Assembly: GCF_019264445.1 (NCBI RefSeq)
Contig: NZ_JAHVAB010000081.1
Span: 62,001-126,000 of the forward strand
Length of the DNA stretch: 64,000 nt
Source of the DNA: Hydrogenophaga sp.
Lineage (GTDB): Bacteria; Pseudomonadota; Gammaproteobacteria; Burkholderiales; Burkholderiaceae_C
Reading direction: 5' to 3'
Shown: positions 58,022-64,000 of the stretch, one piece after another
How the letters are laid out: every line of letters begins with the position of its first letter
Numbering within the stretch: position 1 is the stretch's first letter
The notes under the pieces: model-generated
Told to the model about the DNA's origin: nothing
Database searches by the model: none
The model's input: only the letters and a program-made list of their open reading frames with translations
Translations under genes and position numbers: made by a program

Positions 58022-58344
58022 GACTTTCTCCGTTTCTTGCCGCAAAACTGGGCGTACAGCACCTGCATCACCGCCAGCGCTTGCGGGCTGTCGAGCAGGT
58101 AGTAAATGTTTTTGCCGTCGCGCCGCGTGGTCACGAGCGCCTCTTCGCGCAACACCGTGAGTTGCTGCGACAGCGTGGGCTGAACGATGCCCAACAGCGC
58201 TTCGAGTTCGCCCACGCGGTATTCGCCCTGGGAGAGTTGGCACAGGATGAGCAGGCGGTCCGGGTTGGACAGCACCTTCATCAGCCGGCAGGCCTCGGCG
58301 GCGGCAGCCTGCATGTCGTCGAGATCCAGTGTCTCCTTGTTCAT
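58018..58344 (-). CDS. ArsR/SmtB family regulator, BigR/SqrR-like
   Basis: MNKETLDLDDMQAAAAEACRLMKVLSNPDRLLILCQLSQGEYRVGELEALLGIVQPTLSQQLTVLREEALVTTRRDGKNIYYLLDSPQALAVMQVLYAQFCGKKRRKS; Cys35 and Cys101. Confidence 0.92.
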   Translation of the reverse strand: MNKETLDLDDMQAAAAEACRLMKVLSNPDRLLILCQLSQGEYRVGELEALLGIVQPTLSQQLTVLREEALVTTRRDGKNIYYLLDSPQALAVMQVLYAQFCGKKRRKS

Positions 58345-58378
58345 CGGGGTTCCTTGGCGTTCAACATGGCGCTCATTC

Positions 58379-58405
58379 TATTGACTAACAATATATAAGT
58401 CAATA
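58379..58405. promoter_or_regulatory. Candidate ArsR operator between the ArsR and MBL genes
   Basis: TATTGACT-aacaatatata-AGTCAATA, perfect 8-bp arms in an AT-rich divergent intergenic region. Confidence 0.7.
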
Positions 58406-58436
58406 AACTATTTTGAACTTAATTGAAGGAGTTGCC

Positions 58437-59312
58437 ATGAAGCCAGACACCATCGCCCCGCAAGTCCACGGCCTCTTTGACCCCGCCACCTGGACCGTCA
58501 CCTATGTCGTGCACAACGGGGCGGGCAGCGCTTGCGCCATCATCGACCCGGTGCTCGACTACGACCCCAAGGCGGGGCGCACGGGCCACACCTCGGCCGA
58601 CAAGGTGATCGACTACGTGCAGTCAAACGGGCTGCGGGTGGCGTGGATCCTGGAGACCCATGCGCATGCCGATCACCTTTCCGCCGCGCCGTACCTCAAG
58701 GCCCGGCTCGGGGGGCGCCTGGCAATTGGCAGCCACATCACCGCGGTGCAGAAGGTGTTCAAGGGCATCTTCAACCTGGAGCCCGGTTTCAAACCCGATG
58801 GCTCGCAGTTCGACCACCTGTTCAAGGATGGGGAGACCTTCGCGGTGGGCGAGCTCGCAGGCGAAGTGCTGTACGTGCCTGGGCACACGCCGGCCTGTGT
58901 GGCCTACCGCATCGGCGACGCCGTGTTCGTGGGCGACACCCTGTTCATGCCCGATGTGGGCACCGCGCGCTGTGACTTTCCCGGCGGTGACGCGAAAACG
59001 CTCTATGCCTCCACGCGCAAGCTGCTGAGCCTGCCGCCGCAGACGCGGCTGTTCATGTGCCACGATTACCCGCCCGGCGGCCGCGCCGTGCGGTTCGAGA
59101 CCACCGTGGCCGAGCAGCGTGCCCACAACATCCACGTGCACGACGGGGTGAGCGAGGAGGCCTTCGTGGCCATGCGCACCCAGCGCGACGCCACGCTGGA
59201 GATGCCGGTGCTGATCCTGCCGTCCGTGCAGATCAACATCCGCGCGGGCCAGCTGCCGCCGGCGGAAGACAACGGCACGACCTACCTCAAGATCCCGGTG
59301 AACGCGGTGTGA
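58437..59312 (+). CDS. MBL-fold metallo-hydrolase, Blh / persulfide-dioxygenase-like
   Basis: WILETHAHADHLSAAPYLKARLGGRLAIGSHITAVQKVFKGIFNLEPGFKPDGSQFDHLFKDGETFAVGELAGEVLYVPGHTPACVAYRIGDAVFVGDTLFMPDVGTARCDFPGGDAKTLYAS. Confidence 0.93.
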   Translation: MKPDTIAPQVHGLFDPATWTVTYVVHNGAGSACAIIDPVLDYDPKAGRTGHTSADKVIDYVQSNGLRVAWILETHAHADHLSAAPYLKARLGGRLAIGSHITAVQKVFKGIFNLEPGFKPDGSQFDHLFKDGETFAVGELAGEVLYVPGHTPACVAYRIGDAVFVGDTLFMPDVGTARCDFPGGDAKTLYASTRKLLSLPPQTRLFMCHDYPPGGRAVRFETTVAEQRAHNIHVHDGVSEEAFVAMRTQRDATLEMPVLILPSVQINIRAGQLPPAEDNGTTYLKIPVNAV

Positions 59313-59372
59313 GTCCTGTGGTCTAACGGGTGGTGTGGGTGGGCTGCCCGAGCTGGCAGCCTGGCAGGAGCC

Positions 59373-59720
59373 TCAGCGCCGCTGGCCGCGCTGGAAGGCT
59401 TGCAGCTGGGCTTTGGAGACGTTGCCTTCAAACAGCGGCGTGAGGTCGGCCACGGCGGCCAGTGCGCTGGACTCGTCGCGCTGCAGGCACAGGGCCTGCG
59501 CCAGGTCCGCCCGCAGAAACCAGAGGGCTTCAATGCTGGAGGCGTAGCGGATGCGGTGCTCAAGCTGGGGGTTGAGCTCGGCGCCGCGCAGGCCCAGCAG
59601 GCGCAGCATGGACTTCTGGATCAGCACCATCGTCTGGGGGTCTGGCGCCTTCACGGCCGACTCGGCGTTCGGCGTGAGGATCGACGTCAGGGTGCTGAGG
59701 AAAGTCTTGACTCTTTGCAT
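59373..59720 (-). CDS. Hypothetical protein, 115 aa
   Basis: MQRVKTFLSTLTSILTPNAESAVKAPDPQTMVLIQKSMLRLLGLRGAELNPQLEHRIRYASSIEALWFLRADLAQALCLQRDESSALAAVADLTPLFEGNVSKAQLQAFQRGQRR; no family recognised. Confidence 0.7.
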   Translation of the reverse strand: MQRVKTFLSTLTSILTPNAESAVKAPDPQTMVLIQKSMLRLLGLRGAELNPQLEHRIRYASSIEALWFLRADLAQALCLQRDESSALAAVADLTPLFEGNVSKAQLQAFQRGQRR

Positions 59721-59910
59721 GCTGGTGAGTGCTTCCCGTGTGTGCGGAACCTGCGTGATTCGCGCCTGTCGTGGAGAAAGCTGGAGCGGTTATACCCGAG
59801 ACCGTATTTTCCGGGCAATTGTGCGTCATAACGCACGCTTTGACGCTTTATTCCACCGCAATGCACGCGCACCAGCCATCAGGCGACCAGCCGAGTGGCC
59901 GGCCGCCGGG

Positions 59911-61485
59911 TCACTTGCCGGCCTTTTCCATGGCCTTGGCCATCGTCTTGCCCAGCTCCACTCCCCACTGGTCGTAGGCGTTGATGCCCCAGATGGCCGC
60001 CTGCGTGAACACCTTGTGTTCGTACAGCGCGATCAGCGCGCCCAGGCGGGCCGGGTCGAGGCGGTCCAGCCACAGGAGGTGGCTGGGGATGTTGCCCTCG
60101 AAGCTGCGGTGGGGCGCCATGGCCGCCGCATCGGTGGCACTCAGGCCGTCTTTTTCCAGCAGTGCTTGCGTGTCGGCCAGCGTGCGGCCGCGCGCCATGG
60201 CCTCGGCCTGGGCGCGCAGGTTGAGGTTGACGACCGCGTGGTGCGTGGCGGCCATGGGCAGCGGGGTGTCTTCGTTCTGCACGCCGATGAAATCCACCGG
60301 CACGGTGTGCCGGCCCTGGTGGATGAGCTGAAAGTAGGCGTGCTGGCCATCAATGCCCAGGCCGCCCCAGACGATAGGGCCGGTGTCGATGTCCACAGGG
60401 GTGCCGTTGCTGTGCGTGCGTTTGCCGTTGGACTCCATTTCCATCTGCTGCACGAAGGGCGTGAAGCGCACCAGGCGCGATGCATACGGGACGATGAGAT
60501 GCGTGGGCAGGTTCAGGAAGTTGCGGTTCCAGATGCCGTTGAGCGCCAGTTGCACCGGCAGGTTCTGCGCCAGGGGGGCGGTGCAGAAGTGCTCGTCCAT
60601 GGCGCGCGCGCCGGCGAGGAAGAGGCGGAAGTGTTCTTTGCCGATGGCAATCGCCAGTGGCAGACCCAGCGACGACCACACCGAGTAGCGCCCGCCCACC
60701 CAGTCCCAGAAGAGGAAGGTGCGCTCGGCGGGGTAGCCCAGCCGGGCGGCGGTGTCCGGGCTGGCGGTGATGGCCACCAGGTGCTGTGCCAGCGCGTCCG
60801 GCGGGCAGCCGTGATCGGTGAGCCAGCGCTGCGCGCTCGCGGCGTTGGTGAGGGTTTCCTGCGTGGTGAAGGTCTTGCTGGAAACAATGAAAAGGGTGCG
60901 GCTGGCGTCCAGCCCGCGCAGCACGCTCCAGAGCGCCCATGCGTCGGGGTTGGACACATAGTGCACCCGCACACCGGGGTGGGCCAGGTGCGCCAGCGCG
61001 TCGGCCGCCATGCGCGGGCCGAGGTCCGAGCCGCCGATGCCGATGTTGACCACGTCGGTGATGGTGTCGCCGCGGTGGCCTTTCACGCTGCCCGCGCGCA
61101 GGGCTTCGGCAAAGTCGCCGATGCGCGCGAGCTCGCGCTGCACGTCGGCCTGCACCGCCGCACCCCAGGGGCCGGTGTGCAGCGGGTCGCCGCGCAGGGC
61201 GACGTGGAGCACGGGGCGGTCTTCGGTGGCGTTGATGCGATCGCCCCGGAACAGGGCTTCGCGCTGCGCCTCCACACCAGCCTGTTCGGCCAGGGCGACC
61301 AGAGCCTGCTGGATGGCGGGACTGACGCGCTGGCGGCTGGCATCGAGCGTGATGCCTGCGGCGCGCAGCGTCATGTGGTCGGGGCGGCCCGCGTCGGCGG
61401 ACAGCAGATCGCGAAGGTGCGGCTGGGGCGCGTGGGCCAGGGATTGCAGCTGGGCCCAGGCGGGCAGGGTGTGGGGCGTCGTCAT
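59911..61485 (-). CDS. pgi: Glucose-6-phosphate isomerase
   Basis: VVNIGIGGSDLGPRMAADALAHLAHPGVRVHYVSNPD...FWDWVGGRYSVWSSLGLPLAIAIGKEHF...GINAYDQWGVELGK. Confidence 0.97.
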   Translation of the reverse strand: MTTPHTLPAWAQLQSLAHAPQPHLRDLLSADAGRPDHMTLRAAGITLDASRQRVSPAIQQALVALAEQAGVEAQREALFRGDRINATEDRPVLHVALRGDPLHTGPWGAAVQADVQRELARIGDFAEALRAGSVKGHRGDTITDVVNIGIGGSDLGPRMAADALAHLAHPGVRVHYVSNPDAWALWSVLRGLDASRTLFIVSSKTFTTQETLTNAASAQRWLTDHGCPPDALAQHLVAITASPDTAARLGYPAERTFLFWDWVGGRYSVWSSLGLPLAIAIGKEHFRLFLAGARAMDEHFCTAPLAQNLPVQLALNGIWNRNFLNLPTHLIVPYASRLVRFTPFVQQMEMESNGKRTHSNGTPVDIDTGPIVWGGLGIDGQHAYFQLIHQGRHTVPVDFIGVQNEDTPLPMAATHHAVVNLNLRAQAEAMARGRTLADTQALLEKDGLSATDAAAMAPHRSFEGNIPSHLLWLDRLDPARLGALIALYEHKVFTQAAIWGINAYDQWGVELGKTMAKAMEKAGK

Positions 61486-61494
61486 GGCGAGAAT

Positions 61495-62133
61495 TTACAC
61501 GCCCGCCGACAGGGTGCTGGCTTCGCGGGCGAGCCGGGCGATGCGCTTCCAGTCGCCCTGGCGCAGCGCATCGGAGGGCGTGAGCCAGGAGCCGCCGGCC
61601 ATGGCCACGTTGGGCAGCGCCAGGAAATCGCGCAGGTTGTCGGTGCTCACGCCGCCGGTGGGGCAGAAGCGCACGTCGGGCAGCGGCGCCCCCAGCGCCT
61701 TGAGCATGCCGATGCCGCCGGCCTGCGAGGCCGGAAACAGCTTCATGAGCGTGAACCCGTGGTCGCGGGCGCGCATCACCTCGCCGGGCGTCATCACGCC
61801 GGGAATGAAGGGCAGGTTGGCCTTGCGCACGGCTTCCACGAGCGCGTCGGTGCAGCCCGGTGACAGGGCGAACTTCGCGCCGGCGTTGATGACCTGTGCG
61901 ACCTCGGCCGCGCGGGTCACGGTGCCTGCGCCCAGGTGCATCTTGGGCACGGCGCGCGCCACGGCCTCGATGGCGCGCAGCGCCACGCCGGAGCGCAGGG
62001 TGATCTCCATCACGTCAATGCCGCCTTCAAGCAGCGCATGCGCCAGTGGCGCCGCCTGCGCCTCGTCGCTCAGGACGATGACGGGCACGACGCGGGAGGT
62101 GAAGCTGGGGTGGGAAAAACAGGTGGTCGTCAT
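61495..62133 (-). CDS. eda: 2-dehydro-3-deoxy-phosphogluconate (KDPG) aldolase
   Basis: [79 protein letters not shown]...[12 protein letters not shown]...LMKLFPAS. Confidence 0.97.
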   Translation of the reverse strand: MTTTCFSHPSFTSRVVPVIVLSDEAQAAPLAHALLEGGIDVMEITLRSGVALRAIEAVARAVPKMHLGAGTVTRAAEVAQVINAGAKFALSPGCTDALVEAVRKANLPFIPGVMTPGEVMRARDHGFTLMKLFPASQAGGIGMLKALGAPLPDVRFCPTGGVSTDNLRDFLALPNVAMAGGSWLTPSDALRQGDWKRIARLAREASTLSAGV

Positions 62134-62143
62134 GGGGTCGGGC

Positions 62144-64000
<1,857 letters not shown>

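Overview
GC-rich 64 kb chromosomal window, gene-dense, with no rRNA, tRNA, CRISPR array, transposase, integrase or phage genes recognised. Product content suggests a Comamonadaceae-type betaproteobacterium, possibly Hydrogenophaga-like (inference only). Left to right: (i) a duplicated circularly permuted ATP-grasp / alpha-E / DUF2126 transglutaminase-like module (1-10.8 kb), interrupted by comEC and an unrecognised 446-aa protein; (ii) LysR/EamA pair and a hypothetical gene; (iii) a coupled moxR-DUF58-TgpA-like transglutaminase-mltB operon; (iv) histone-deacetylase-like protein, enoyl-CoA hydratase, MscS channel, TRAP transporter; (v) a response regulator / LysM-FecR / CHASE2 histidine kinase operon; (vi) etfBA, acyl-CoA dehydrogenase and a nitronate monooxygenase-like gene, preceded by two strong palindromes; (vii) PBP1A and creBCD with an exact CreB-type box upstream of creD; (viii) a polyol ABC transporter/catabolic operon; (ix) a LacI / gluconokinase / TRAP cluster; (x) a BigR/SqrR-like persulfide-response cluster (ArsR, two YeeE/YedE, SulP, MBL hydrolase) with a clear operator candidate; (xi) Entner-Doudoroff genes pgi-eda-edd. 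The best candidates for something undescribed are the split amidoligase-like module with its divergent 446-aa orphan, and the LysM-FecR/CHASE2-HK/RR signalling operon. All family calls come from reading translated sequences; no searches were run.
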